From contig CANQKM010000001.1 in NCBI GenBank assembly GCA_947624485.1, forward strand, positions 186,001-250,000: a DNA stretch of 64,000 nucleotides, read 5' to 3'. This document shows positions 43,688-52,139 of the stretch, one piece after another. The DNA is from an uncultured Clostridia bacterium (GTDB lineage: Bacteria; Bacillota; Clostridia; UBA1381). The notes below the pieces were generated by a model. The model saw only the letters and a list, made by a program, of their open reading frames with translations, made no database searches and was not told where the DNA came from. The position numbers were made by a program, and so were the translations under genes. Every line of letters begins with the position of its first letter. Position 1 is the stretch's first letter.

Positions 43688-44477
43688 TTTTACTCACCTG
43701 TCCGTTTATTTCCCGTTCAAGGAAAATACCGCCGAGTTCCTCAAAGCTTGAAATATCGTCGCTCACATAGTAGCGGTACTGCTCCTCGTCTGTAGCGGCG
43801 GAGTGCATCATCTCTCTGTCAAATTTCTTTTTGAGGTACTTTGCGACCTCCGCGCCCGAGTTTATAAGCGTAACGCCGCCGCCCATGTACTCGCCTATCG
43901 TTTTTGCAAGCAGCGGGTAATGTGTGCAGCCGAGGATAAGCGTGTCAACGCCCTTCGAGCGTATTTCCTCAAGATATTCCTCGACTATAAGCTTCGTCAC
44001 CGGCGAGTCGAAATATCCGTTTTCAACGAGCGGCACAAACATCGGACACGCCTTGGAATATACCTCCATATTGCCGTCGTAAGCCTTTATCTGCTTTTCG
44101 TACTCGCCGCTCTTGATCGTTCCCGATGTGCCTATTACGCCGATTTTACCGTTCCTTGTCGCTCTTACCGCCGCGTAAACGGCTGCGTCTATAACGCCGA
44201 CTATGGGAACGTCAAACTCGTTTTTTATCATCGGCAATGCGGCGCTTGAAGCCGTGCCGCAGGCTATGACGATTATTTTAACGTCGAATGTTCTTAAAAA
44301 CCGTATGTCGCCGCGCGTGTATTTTAAAATCGTGTCGCGCGAGCGTGTACCGTAAGGCACTCTGCCGGTGTCGCCGAAATATATGATGTTTTCGTTCGGA
44401 AGCTCCTGCATTATCTGCTTTACGGCGGTGAGTCCGCCCAGTCCCGAATCAAAAACGCCTATGCTTTTATTATTCAT
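43668..44477 (-). CDS. murI: Glutamate racemase
   Basis: Makes D-glutamate for peptidoglycan. 269 residues. DSGLGGLTAVKQI at the start, catalytic Cys in VIACGTASSAAL and in LGCTHYPLL, Asp/Glu positions in GVIDAAV. Start overlaps the ddl stop by one base (TAATG type). With ddl it forms a D-amino-acid supply unit. Confidence 0.95.
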   Translation of the reverse strand: MNNKSIGVFDSGLGGLTAVKQIMQELPNENIIYFGDTGRVPYGTRSRDTILKYTRGDIRFLRTFDVKIIVIACGTASSAALPMIKNEFDVPIVGVIDAAVYAAVRATRNGKIGVIGTSGTIKSGEYEKQIKAYDGNMEVYSKACPMFVPLVENGYFDSPVTKLIVEEYLEEIRSKGVDTLILGCTHYPLLAKTIGEYMGGGVTLINSGAEVAKYLKKKFDREMMHSAATDEEQYRYYVSDDISSFEELGGIFLEREINGQVSKIDIEKY

Positions 44478-45535
44478 TATTTAACCCTTTCGAGCGCAAG
44501 CTCTATCAGTCTGTCCAGAAGCTCGCCGTATTCTATGCCAACGGCGCCCCACAGCTTCGGATACATGCTTATATTCGTAAAGCCCGGCAGCGTGTTTATC
44601 TCGTTTAACAGCACCTTTCCGTCGGAGCTTCTCACAAAGAAGTCAACTCTCGACAGTCCGTCGCCGTCAAGCGCCTTAAACGCGCGCACCGCGTACTCTC
44701 TTATCTGCTCTATCGTTTCTTCGGGAAGGTCTGCCGGTATTTGGAGCTTTGTGGAATTGTCGTTGTACTTCGCGTCGAAATCGTAAAACTCGACCGTCGG
44801 CATTATCTCACCGACTGTCGCAGCCTTCACGTCGTCGTTGCCGAGTACGGCGCACTCCACCTCGCGTCCGTCTATGTTTTCCTCAACAAGAATTTTTCTG
44901 TCATATTTTGCCGCGTTTTCAAGCGCCTCTTTAAGCTCCGCTCTGTCATGCGCCTTGCCTACGCCGACCGAAGAGCCTGTTCTCGCGGGCTTTACGAAGC
45001 ACGGATAGCCGAGATGTTTTTCTATCTCGTTCATCTTTTCCTCGAAGTCGTCGTTTTTGTTTACAACAACCCAGTCTGCCTGCGGTATGCCGGCGCTTTC
45101 AAACACGATCTTAGACGAGGTTTTGTCCATGCCGTTCGCCGACGCCATTACGCCCGTGCCGACATACGGTATGCCCGACAATTCAAAAAGTCCCTGCACC
45201 GTTCCGTCCTCGCCGTACTCGCCGTGAAGCACCGGAAAAATTACGTCTATCTGTATTTTTTCAACGCCGTTTTCGTCAATGACGAGTATGGCTTTATCCT
45301 CGCTGTCGGGAGATATTATCGCTTTTTTCTCGTTCGCCGTGTCCTGCTCCCACTCGCCGCCTTCTATATTTTTAATATCTCCTGTATAGAGATACCATGC
45401 GCCCTTTTTCGTTATGCCTATCACATATATATCGTATTTGGATTTGTCGAGATTGTTAAGTACGGAAGTTACAGACTTCCTTGAAATGTCATGCTCCGGC
45501 GACCTGCCGCCGAATATGACGCACAGCTTTTTCAT
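44477..45535 (-). CDS. ddl: D-alanine--D-alanine ligase
   Basis: ATP-grasp enzyme forming the D-Ala-D-Ala dipeptide. 352 residues. VIFGGRSPEHDIS at the N-terminus, LHGEYGEDGTVQGL, PCFVKPARTGSSVGVGK (ATP loop), and RVDFFV ... NEINTLPGFTNISMYPKLW (metal site). The LPGFT signature with Tyr near the C-terminus fits D-Ala rather than D-Lac specificity, though this is not certain. First gene of the operon; CGGGAGG precedes the ATG. Confidence 0.95.
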   Translation of the reverse strand: MKKLCVIFGGRSPEHDISRKSVTSVLNNLDKSKYDIYVIGITKKGAWYLYTGDIKNIEGGEWEQDTANEKKAIISPDSEDKAILVIDENGVEKIQIDVIFPVLHGEYGEDGTVQGLFELSGIPYVGTGVMASANGMDKTSSKIVFESAGIPQADWVVVNKNDDFEEKMNEIEKHLGYPCFVKPARTGSSVGVGKAHDRAELKEALENAAKYDRKILVEENIDGREVECAVLGNDDVKAATVGEIMPTVEFYDFDAKYNDNSTKLQIPADLPEETIEQIREYAVRAFKALDGDGLSRVDFFVRSSDGKVLLNEINTLPGFTNISMYPKLWGAVGIEYGELLDRLIELALERVK

Positions 45536-45570
45536 TTTATGTATTTCCTCCCGTTAACATACTTATATAC

Positions 45571-45599
45571 AGTATAGCTTTTTTCGCGCGAAAATTCAA
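45571..45599 (-). promoter_or_regulatory. Promoter of the ddl operon
   Basis: Minus strand: TTGAAT (45594-45599), 17 bases, TATACT (45571-45576). The spacer contains the perfect 14-bp palindrome TTTTCGCGCGAAAA (45581-45594). Confidence 0.7.
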
Positions 45600-45602
45600 G
45601 TA

Positions 45603-46520
45603 TTATGTCGCATTTTTTCTGAGCTTTTCCAAAATACGGCAAAAATGCTCCGGCAATTCGCTCGTAAATTCCATGGTTTCACCCGTTGAAGGGTGGGTAA
45701 AACCTATTGTCCGCGCGTGCAGGAGCTGACCGTTAAGTGAAAATTTTTCCTTTTTTATCCCGTAAAGCGGATCTCCGACTATGCTGTGACCGATCGAAGC
45801 CATGTGAACGCGTATCTGGTGTGTGCGTCCCGTTTCGAGCGTACATTCGACGAGCGTGTAGCCGCCGAACCGCTCCAGCACCTTAAAATGTGTCACCGCC
45901 TCGCGTCCGCCCTGCACGACTGCCATTTTCTTGCGGTCGGAGGGGTGACGCGCTATCGGCTTGTTTATTGTACCCTCGTCCTCTTTTATGTTGCCGTTTA
46001 CGAGCGCGGTGTATTTGCGCATCGGCTTGCGTTCTTTAAGCTGCCCGGACAGCGCAAGGTGCGCCTTGTCGTTTTTCGCCGCAATAAGAAGTCCCGACGT
46101 GTCCTTGTCTATGCGGTGTACTATTCCCGGGCGTATCACGCCGTTAATCGCGCTTAATGAGTCTTTGCAGTGGTACATAAGCCCGTTTACAAGCGTGCCG
46201 CTCTCGTTTCCGACGGCTGGGTGTACGCACATTCCCTGCGGCTTATTCACGACTATTACGTCGTCGTCCTCGTACACTATATCGAGCGGTATGTCCTCAG
46301 GCTGCGCAGTCATTTCCTCCGGTTCGGGCATTGTCACCGTTATTTCCTCGCCGCCCGTTATTTTGTATTTTTTCGTAAGCGGCTTATCGTAAAATGTGAC
46401 AAGACCGTCCTCGCACAGCTTTGCGGCGTAGCTTCTGGAAAGGTCGGAAGCTTCGGATATGAATTTGTCGAGACGTTCGCCGATATGCTCATCCGTCGGC
46501 TTCAGTATTATCGTGTTCAT
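45603..46520 (-). CDS. rluD: RluD-family 23S rRNA pseudouridine synthase
   Basis: 305 residues from the ATG at 46520 with AGAGGA upstream. S4 RNA-binding domain first (ERLDKFISEASDLSRSYAAKLCEDG), then the catalytic domain with HRIDKDTSGLLIAAKN (catalytic Asp) and RTHQIRVHM. It overlaps lspA by 32 nt, an order (lspA-rluD) conserved across Firmicutes. Confidence 0.92.
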   Translation of the reverse strand: MNTIILKPTDEHIGERLDKFISEASDLSRSYAAKLCEDGLVTFYDKPLTKKYKITGGEEITVTMPEPEEMTAQPEDIPLDIVYEDDDVIVVNKPQGMCVHPAVGNESGTLVNGLMYHCKDSLSAINGVIRPGIVHRIDKDTSGLLIAAKNDKAHLALSGQLKERKPMRKYTALVNGNIKEDEGTINKPIARHPSDRKKMAVVQGGREAVTHFKVLERFGGYTLVECTLETGRTHQIRVHMASIGHSIVGDPLYGIKKEKFSLNGQLLHARTIGFTHPSTGETMEFTSELPEHFCRILEKLRKNAT

Positions 46521-46965
46521 ATTTATCCTCTTTGTTAAAAAATATCTCGTACACAATGAGCAGCAGCGCGCCGACGGTAATGGCAATGTCAGCCACGTTG
46601 AAAATCGGGAAATGTACGAACGTTGCGCGGATAAAGTCCACGACGTATCCGCGCGCTATGCGGTCTATAGCGTTGCCGAGCGCGCCCGAAAACAAGAGCG
46701 TCACAGCGGTGCAGAGCATCGGGTGCGTCGGCTTCTTTTTTATCCACCATATGACGACCGCCGCGCAGAACGCGACCGATATTACGCTTAAAAGCGACAT
46801 TCTGCCCGACATAAGCGAGAATGCCGCGCCTTCGTTCCTGACGTACGTTATATCGAAAAGTCCCAAGGAAAACGCGGTTTCGCCGACCGTCATATTCGAC
46901 GCGGCGAGGTATTTCGTTATTTGGTCGGCTGCTGCCGTAAGTATACTTATAACAAGCCAAATCAT
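46489..46965 (-). CDS. lspA: Lipoprotein signal peptidase (signal peptidase II)
   Basis: 158 residues, four transmembrane segments. Catalytic aspartates in GNAIDRIARGYVVDFI and FNVADIAI; N-terminal AADQITKYLAA and YVRNEGAAFSL are family blocks. Cleaves lipidated prolipoproteins. It starts 2 nt after the aroB stop. Confidence 0.95.
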   Translation of the reverse strand: MIWLVISILTAAADQITKYLAASNMTVGETAFSLGLFDITYVRNEGAAFSLMSGRMSLLSVISVAFCAAVVIWWIKKKPTHPMLCTAVTLLFSGALGNAIDRIARGYVVDFIRATFVHFPIFNVADIAITVGALLLIVYEIFFNKEDKYEHDNTEADG

Positions 46966-46967
46966 AT

Positions 46968-48047
46968 TTATTCACCTATATATTCGAGCGCGGAAAGTAT
47001 TTCGCCGCGCGTGACGTCCGTTGTCTGCATTACCAAGCCTATCTCCGTCGGCAGCACAAATTTCAGCTTTCCGGCGATTTTTTTCTTGTCCTTCTGCATA
47101 TATTCAATGACCGTCTCCGCCGGCGGCAGCTTTACACGCGTTTTGAAGCCGTACAGATTCAATATTCGTTCTATGCGAGAAAGAGTTTCCATATCTATCA
47201 TATTGCGCTCTTTTGCTATATATGACGCGCCTATCATGCCCAAGCCCACACATTCGCCGTGCGTCATTTTGAAGTCGAACGCCGACTCGACCGCGTGACC
47301 TATCGTGTGTCCGAAATTCAGTATCGCGCGTAGTCCGTTTTCCTTCTCGTCCGTCTCGACCACAGCCGCTTTTATCGAGCAGTTTATTTTGTCCATTTTT
47401 ATAAGCGTATCGGCGTTTAATGCCTTAACGCTGTCGGCGTTTTGTTCGAGGTAGCGGAAAAAGTCGCCGTCGCGGATTATTCCGTGCTTTATTACCTCGC
47501 CCATGCCCGACACGAATTGCTCCTGCGGCAGTGTTTTGAGCGTTGACACGTTGATGTACACAAGCCGCGGCTGACGGAACGCGCCCAGTATGTTTTTGCT
47601 CTCCATAAAGTCGATGCCGGTCTTGCCGCCGACGGAGCTGTCGGACTGTGAAAGGAGCGTCGTCGGTATCTGAATAAAATCTATGCCGCGCATGTATATC
47701 GCCGCGGCAAAACCCGCCATATCGCCGACCACGCCGCCGCCGAGCGCGGCAATCATGCTCTTGCGGTCAAGTCCGTGATTTATGCACGCGGCGCATATAC
47801 CGAGTATTGCGTCCATGCTCTTGTGTTCCTCGCCGGCCGGGAACGCGTATACCTGCGCGTCGTAGCCGTTTTCGCAGAGCAGCGTTTTGACCTCGTCGGC
47901 GTACAGCTTTTCGACGTTCGTGTCAGTCACAATCAGCAGCTTTTTCGGCGCGTTTATTTCACGCATTGCGTCCGGCAATGCGGTGAAGCTGTCGGTGAAT
48001 TTTATGTCGTATGAATTTTCGCCTAAGTTTACGTGTAGTTTTTCCAT
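46968..48047 (-). CDS. aroB: 3-dehydroquinate synthase
   Basis: Second step of the shikimate pathway. 359 residues. NAD-binding GGGVVGDMAGFAAA, FIQIPTTLLSQSDSSVGGKT, and metal ligands in SGMGEVIKHG, NFGHTIGHA and MTHGECVG. No other aromatic genes are nearby, so the position inside the tsaD-lspA operon is unusual for the pathway. Confidence 0.95.
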   Translation of the reverse strand: MEKLHVNLGENSYDIKFTDSFTALPDAMREINAPKKLLIVTDTNVEKLYADEVKTLLCENGYDAQVYAFPAGEEHKSMDAILGICAACINHGLDRKSMIAALGGGVVGDMAGFAAAIYMRGIDFIQIPTTLLSQSDSSVGGKTGIDFMESKNILGAFRQPRLVYINVSTLKTLPQEQFVSGMGEVIKHGIIRDGDFFRYLEQNADSVKALNADTLIKMDKINCSIKAAVVETDEKENGLRAILNFGHTIGHAVESAFDFKMTHGECVGLGMIGASYIAKERNMIDMETLSRIERILNLYGFKTRVKLPPAETVIEYMQKDKKKIAGKLKFVLPTEIGLVMQTTDVTRGEILSALEYIGE

Positions 48048-48080
48048 GGTTATGTGTCCTCCGTGGTTTTTTGTTATCCT

Positions 48081-49082
48081 CTACAGCCTCAATGACGGTA
48101 CGGCGTTCAATGTCAGGTCGGCGCGGGTACCGTTGAGGTATTCATAGTAGCCGGCGCAGGCTATCATCACCGCGTTATCGGTACAAAGCACCGGTTCGGG
48201 GTACAGCACGCGTATCCCCTTCTTCCCTGCTTCTTCCGTCATTTTCTTACGCAGCGCGCTGTTTGCCGCAACGCCGCCAGCTATTGCTATTGTTTTACTG
48301 TTCTTTATCATCGCCGCTTCGATCGTATGTTCGCACAGCACGTCCGTGACCGCGTCCTGGAAGCTCGCGGCAATATCGGCTTTGTTGTACGTTTCGCCGT
48401 TTTGGTCGAGCCTGTGAAGATAGTTAAGCACGGCGGTCTTAACGCCGCTGAACGAAAAGTCGAGCGACGCACCGTCCATTCTGACGCGCGGGAACGCGAC
48501 AGCCTTCGGATCGCCCTCCCTCGCGAGCTTGTCTATTAAAGGGCCTCCGGGGTAGCCAAGCCCCAGCACGCGCGCGATTTTGTCGAACGCCTCGCCGGCA
48601 GCGTCGTCGCGCGTTCTGCCCATTATTTCGTAATGCGTGTAGTCCTCGGCGTACACGATATGGCTGTGACCGCCCGACGCGACAAGGCACACAAACGGCG
48701 GCTCCAAATCCTTATGCGCGACGTAATTCGCGGTTATATGCCCCTTAATGTGATGTACGGGTATCAGCGGCTTATTCAAGGCGTAAGCAAGCGCCTTTGC
48801 CGTCGATACGCCGACGAGCAGCGCGCCGACAAGCCCGGGACCGTACGTTACGGCGATCGCGTCAATGTCGTCGAACGTCACGTTCGCTTCGCCGAGCGCC
48901 TCGTCTATCACGCCGTCGATTACCTCTATATGCCGCCGCGACGCGACCTCCGGCACTACGCCGCCGAATTTTTTATGAATGGCTATCTGCGTGTTTATCA
49001 CGTTCGACAGCACCTCTCTGCCGTCGCGCGTAACCGCCGCGGCTGTCTCGTCGCACGAGCTTTCTATTCCGAGTATTAGCAT
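48081..49082 (-). CDS. tsaD: tRNA t6A37 threonylcarbamoyl transferase TsaD
   Basis: Transfers threonylcarbamoyl to A37 of ANN-decoding tRNAs. 333 residues. [15 protein letters not shown] at the start, metal ligands HHIKGH, and [13 protein letters not shown] late in the chain. The rimI neighbour is typical, but TsaB and TsaE genes usually found beside them are not in this window. MtaB (3913) acts on the product. Confidence 0.95.
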   Translation of the reverse strand: MLILGIESSCDETAAAVTRDGREVLSNVINTQIAIHKKFGGVVPEVASRRHIEVIDGVIDEALGEANVTFDDIDAIAVTYGPGLVGALLVGVSTAKALAYALNKPLIPVHHIKGHITANYVAHKDLEPPFVCLVASGGHSHIVYAEDYTHYEIMGRTRDDAAGEAFDKIARVLGLGYPGGPLIDKLAREGDPKAVAFPRVRMDGASLDFSFSGVKTAVLNYLHRLDQNGETYNKADIAASFQDAVTDVLCEHTIEAAMIKNSKTIAIAGGVAANSALRKKMTEEAGKKGIRVLYPEPVLCTDNAVMIACAGYYEYLNGTRADLTLNAVPSLRL

Positions 49083-49086
49083 TTTA

Positions 49087-49536
49087 TCACCCTTTCGGCG
49101 TGAACGTCCTTGTCATTATGTAGGCGTCCTCGCCGTTATCGCTGTAATAGCGTTTCCTCTCTCCGAGTATTTCAAAGCCGAATTTTTCGTAAAGCTTCTG
49201 CGCCGCAGCGTTGCTTTTGCGCACCTCGAGCGTCAGAATTTCAAGCTTTAATTTTTCGGCTGTTTTTATCATTTCCGCGACAAGCGAGCTGCCCACTCCC
49301 CTGCGGCGGTATTCGGGCAGCACCGCAACGTTTGTTACATCGCCCTCGCCCGACACGTTCCAAAATCCCGCGTACCCGACGCATTTTCCGTTATCCTTCG
49401 CGGTAAAGTATATCGCGAGATTGTTTGCCATTTCGTCATGGAAGGATTTCTCCGACCACGGCAGCATGAAGCATATTTTTTCAAGCTCCGCGATTTCCGG
49501 TACGTCGTCGCGCGTCATTCTCGTTATCTCAATCAT
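49087..49536 (-). CDS. rimI: Ribosomal protein S18-alanine N-acetyltransferase
   Basis: 149-residue GNAT enzyme. Acetyl-CoA loop in [20 protein letters not shown], then [18 protein letters not shown], the RimI signature. Acetylates the N-terminus of S18. Overlaps the upstream phosphatase gene by 8 nt and sits 4 nt before tsaD. Confidence 0.9.
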   Translation of the reverse strand: MIEITRMTRDDVPEIAELEKICFMLPWSEKSFHDEMANNLAIYFTAKDNGKCVGYAGFWNVSGEGDVTNVAVLPEYRRRGVGSSLVAEMIKTAEKLKLEILTLEVRKSNAAAQKLYEKFGFEILGERKRYYSDNGEDAYIMTRTFTPKG

Positions 49537-49978
49537 TTTCTTCCGCTAATCTCTCCGCAACGTCAGTTAGCAGGCTGTAAATCTCTCGCGCGCACTCGTT
49601 GTACTCGTCAAGTCCGCCGCCGTACGGATCGGACACGTCGCCGCCGTCGCGCGCGTACTCCGACAGCGTGTAGACCTTACCCTTCGCAATCGGTTCAAGC
49701 ACCGCCTTGTGCGCCGCCGTCATGGTGAGAATAAGGTCGCACTGCTTTATTAAATCCTCCGTCACAGGCTGCGTCAGGTGGTTCGTGAGGTCTATGCCGT
49801 ACGGTATCATCGCTTTTATAGCGTTGTCGCTCGCTTTTTCGCCTTCTGCGGCGAAAAGTCCGGCTGACTCTATACGCACGTCCAAGTCCTGCTCGGTTGC
49901 GATTTTGTCCATAAGCGCGGCAGCCATCGCGCTGCGGCACGTGTTGCCGGTGCAGACAAAGAGTATATTCTTGCTCAC
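49529..49978 (-). CDS. ywlE: Low-molecular-weight phosphatase, probable protein-arginine phosphatase (YwlE-type)
   Basis: 149 residues. P-loop CTGNTCRS (Cys and Arg catalytic) and the acid DPYGG. The Thr after the P-loop Cys, as in Bacillus YwlE, favours phospho-arginine over phospho-tyrosine. The start codon is GTG with CGGAGGA upstream. First gene of a six-gene operon ending with rluD. A -10 element (TATACT, 50019-50024, preceded by TGG) is visible; the -35 is weak. Confidence 0.87.
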   Translation of the reverse strand: MSKNILFVCTGNTCRSAMAAALMDKIATEQDLDVRIESAGLFAAEGEKASDNAIKAMIPYGIDLTNHLTQPVTEDLIKQCDLILTMTAAHKAVLEPIAKGKVYTLSEYARDGGDVSDPYGGGLDEYNECAREIYSLLTDVAERLAEEND

Positions 49979-50077
49979 TTTTGTATTCCTCCGATATGTT
50001 TATACCTTTTCAGTATACCACATATAAGAGAAAATTTCCAGTATTATTTATATGTTTTTGCTTTTTATTTCAGCGTA

Positions 50078-50240
50078 AAAAAATAAAGCGGTACAGCAGG
50101 TGCGCGATGCACAAAGCCCCGTCGCTCACGTCCGAAACGAGCCTGCTGATACCGCTTCAGCTGTAGAGCAGCAATCACTGATAATGCGAGATAATTCGCC
50201 CCAGTTGCACGCCCAAGACGTAGTTACTGATACAGCTTAT
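50078..50240 (-). ncRNA. Small RNA B (unclassified), promoter-proximal to ywlE
   Basis: A stretch of about 163 nt without a coding frame, between a promoter (50246-50274) and a long hairpin with a T tract (50078-50087). Features on the minus strand: AGCTGTA near the start can pair with TACAGCT (about 50161-50167), enclosing CGTC/GGCG and GCGA/TCGC small stems. The 3' part is a strong stem, AAGCGGTA..CAGCAGG with CCTGCTGTACCGCTT, carrying an inner loop region. I considered 6S RNA, but the 5' and 3' ends do not pair with each other. Ends are approximate. Confidence 0.6.
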
Positions 50241-50245
50241 ACTGT

Positions 50246-50274
50246 AATATACCACCAAATAAAAGGATTGTCAA
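50246..50274 (-). promoter_or_regulatory. Promoter of small RNA B
   Basis: Minus strand: TTGACA (50269-50274), 17 bases, TATATT (50246-50251), preceded by TGG. It lies in one copy of a duplicated ~49-bp segment. Confidence 0.8.
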
Positions 50275-50293
50275 GCGTCCTGTTATATAATAC

Positions 50294-50375
50294 AAAAAGG
50301 CGTCGGAAGTGTCAGATATTCAAAAGATGAACCCCTGACAGACGCCTGATAACGCTCTCCCGAACAATGCCTTCA
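50294..50375 (-). ncRNA. Small RNA A (unclassified)
   Basis: About 80 nt from the second promoter copy. The 3' part is one long hairpin: GGCGTC (50341-50346 complement) and TGTCAG pair with CTGACA and GACGCC, with a 5-nt CTTCC bulge, and end in TTTTT (50294-50298). The 5' part contains an AATG/CATT stem and the purine-rich GGGAGAG. An ATG at the 5' end opens an 18-codon frame without a ribosome binding site. Ends are approximate. Confidence 0.6.
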
Positions 50376-50380
50376 TTGAT

Positions 50381-50409
50381 AATATACCACCGAATAAAGG
50401 GAATGTCAA
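50381..50409 (-). promoter_or_regulatory. Promoter of small RNA A
   Basis: Minus strand: TTGACA (50404-50409), 17 bases, TATATT (50381-50386), preceded by TGG. Confidence 0.8.
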
Positions 50410-50431
50410 GCGTCCTGTTAATATAATACAC

Positions 50432-50459
50432 AAAAAGAGAACCGTGCGGTTCTCTTTTT
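50432..50459 (-). terminator. Terminator after araA
   Basis: A 12-bp stem (50432-50443 with 50448-50459) around GTGC, ending in T residues. It separates araA from small RNA A. Confidence 0.88.
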
Positions 50460-50473
50460 ATGTTGATTTATGT

Positions 50474-51955
50474 TTATCTGCCTATTTTATACGCGATGTC
50501 GTTCCAAAGAAGTTCCTTCTCGAACGATTCAACGGTTGTGTCCGCGCCGATATGCACGAATTCTATATCCATCATAGCCGCCCAGTCCTTCATCATTTCC
50601 GCCGTCACGTCATACGATAGCACGCTGTGATGCGCGCCGCCGGCGAGGATCCAGCAGGTCGCGCTCGTTTCGAGCGACGGGAGCGGTTTCCACATAACTC
50701 CCGCAACCGGTAATTTCGGCATTGGCTTTAACGGATTGCACGCCTTGATGTCGTTTACGATAAGACGCATTCTGCCGCCCATATCAACGAGTGATGCGAC
50801 AATCGCGTCGCCGTTTTTCGAGCCGAACACAAGTCTCGCGGGATCGTTTCTGTCGCCGATACTTAAGGGATGAACCTGAATTTTCGGCTTGTCCGCCGCG
50901 ACGAGCGGGCATACCTCGAGCATATGCGCGCCTAAGATATGTTCATTGCCCTTTTCGAGGTGGTATGTATAGTCCTCCATAAACGCCGTGCCGCCGTCCA
51001 TACCCTCAGCCATAGCCTTCATTATAGCGTCCATCGCCGCGACCTTCCAGTCGCCCTCCGCGCCGAAGCCGTAGCCGTCAGCCATCATGTTCTGCGCCGC
51101 GAGTCCTGGAAGCTGTTCAAGGCCGTGGAGCGTATCAAAATGCGTTACAAACGCGCTGTAGCCGTACTTTTCGCAAATCTTGCGGATTGCGATCTCCTCC
51201 TTCGCCTGATAGCGAACGGCGTCGATGTTGTCCGTGTCCATGGTATAGCGCTCGTTGTACTCATCCATCTTCGCGTCAACCTCAGCCTCGGTCACTTCGT
51301 TAAGCACGTCAACAAGATCGCCGACCGCTCTGTACTCTATATCCCAGCCGAATTTAATCTCGGCTTCGACCTTGTCGCCCTCGGTAACCGCAACCTGGCG
51401 CATATTGTCGCTGAAACGAACCATTTTAAGCTCCTGACTCAAAGCGTAGCCGCACGCGCTTCTCATCCAATTTGAGAGCTTTTTTTGCGGCTCTTCGTCC
51501 TGCCAGTAGCCTACGATGATCTTTCTCGGCATACGCAGTCTCGAGCCGATAAAGCCGTGTTCGCGGTCGCCGTGCGCCGACTGATTGAGGTTCATAAAGT
51601 CCATGTCGATCTCGTCCCACGGGATCTCGCGGTTAAATTGCGTATGGAAATGGCAGTACGGCTTTTTGAAATGCTTCAGACCGTTGATCCACATCTTCGA
51701 CGGGCTGAACGTGTGCATCCACGCGATAACGCCCGCGCACTTGTCGTCATGCGACGCGTCCTTGAACACAGCCGTGACCTCATCCGGAGTTTTGACCGTC
51801 GGTTTCAACACGATTTTACACGGCAGTTTGCCCGAAGCGTTCAGTCCCTCAACCATTGCCGCACTGTCAAGAGCGACCTGATCGAGCGTTTCCTGTCCGT
51901 AAAGGTGCTGGCTGCCGGTGACAAACCAAAACTCAAATTCCTTTATTGATTTCAT
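50474..51955 (-). CDS. araA: L-arabinose isomerase
   Basis: Converts L-arabinose to L-ribulose. 493 residues, normal length. FWFVTGSQHLYGQETL at the start, HTFSPSKMWI, HFHTQFNREIPW, and metal residues in GFGAEGDWKVAAM, HILGAHMLEVCP and GGAHHSVLSYDV. araB and araD are not adjacent, so it stands alone here behind its own promoter. AAAGGAGCGG precedes the ATG. Confidence 0.95.
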   Translation of the reverse strand: MKSIKEFEFWFVTGSQHLYGQETLDQVALDSAAMVEGLNASGKLPCKIVLKPTVKTPDEVTAVFKDASHDDKCAGVIAWMHTFSPSKMWINGLKHFKKPYCHFHTQFNREIPWDEIDMDFMNLNQSAHGDREHGFIGSRLRMPRKIIVGYWQDEEPQKKLSNWMRSACGYALSQELKMVRFSDNMRQVAVTEGDKVEAEIKFGWDIEYRAVGDLVDVLNEVTEAEVDAKMDEYNERYTMDTDNIDAVRYQAKEEIAIRKICEKYGYSAFVTHFDTLHGLEQLPGLAAQNMMADGYGFGAEGDWKVAAMDAIMKAMAEGMDGGTAFMEDYTYHLEKGNEHILGAHMLEVCPLVAADKPKIQVHPLSIGDRNDPARLVFGSKNGDAIVASLVDMGGRMRLIVNDIKACNPLKPMPKLPVAGVMWKPLPSLETSATCWILAGGAHHSVLSYDVTAEMMKDWAAMMDIEFVHIGADTTVESFEKELLWNDIAYKIGR

Positions 51956-52014
51956 TTTTATCCGCTCCTTTTAAACTCGTCCGCTTGTATGAAGCGAACG
52001 GTGATACTGTTTTG

Positions 52015-52043
52015 ATTATAACACGCGCCGCGCGGTTTTTCAA
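52015..52043 (-). promoter_or_regulatory. Promoter of araA
   Basis: Minus strand: TTGAAA (52038-52043), 17 bases, TATAAT (52015-52020). The spacer is a GC-rich, nearly symmetric run (CGCGCGGCGCG). No clear AraR operator. Confidence 0.7.
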
Positions 52044-52076
52044 CCGTTTATTGGAAATTTTACTTTATTCCAAATC

Positions 52077-52117
52077 AAAAACCCCGAATCCGGCAATATA
52101 CCGTTTTCGAGGTTTTT
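52077..52117 (-). terminator. Terminator after tsf
   Basis: Outer stem AAAACCCCGAA (52077-52087 region) with 52106-52116, inner CGG/CCG. Minus strand ends in TTTTT. Confidence 0.7.
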
Positions 52118-52139
52118 GAGGTATTTTTAATGAAAAAAC

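Larger units (their letters stand above)
50246..50429. repeat. Direct repeat pair carrying two sRNA promoters
   Basis: Copies at 50246-50293 and 50381-50429 agree at about 45 of 49 positions, covering -10 to about -50 of each promoter, including the upstream block CAGGACGC. Downstream sequences share no such similarity, so what is duplicated is the control region. Confidence 0.85.

Noticed and set aside
50078-50240. 6S RNA identity for small RNA B
   Set aside because: Length is close, but the 5' and 3' ends do not pair and the 3' end is a separate terminator hairpin.
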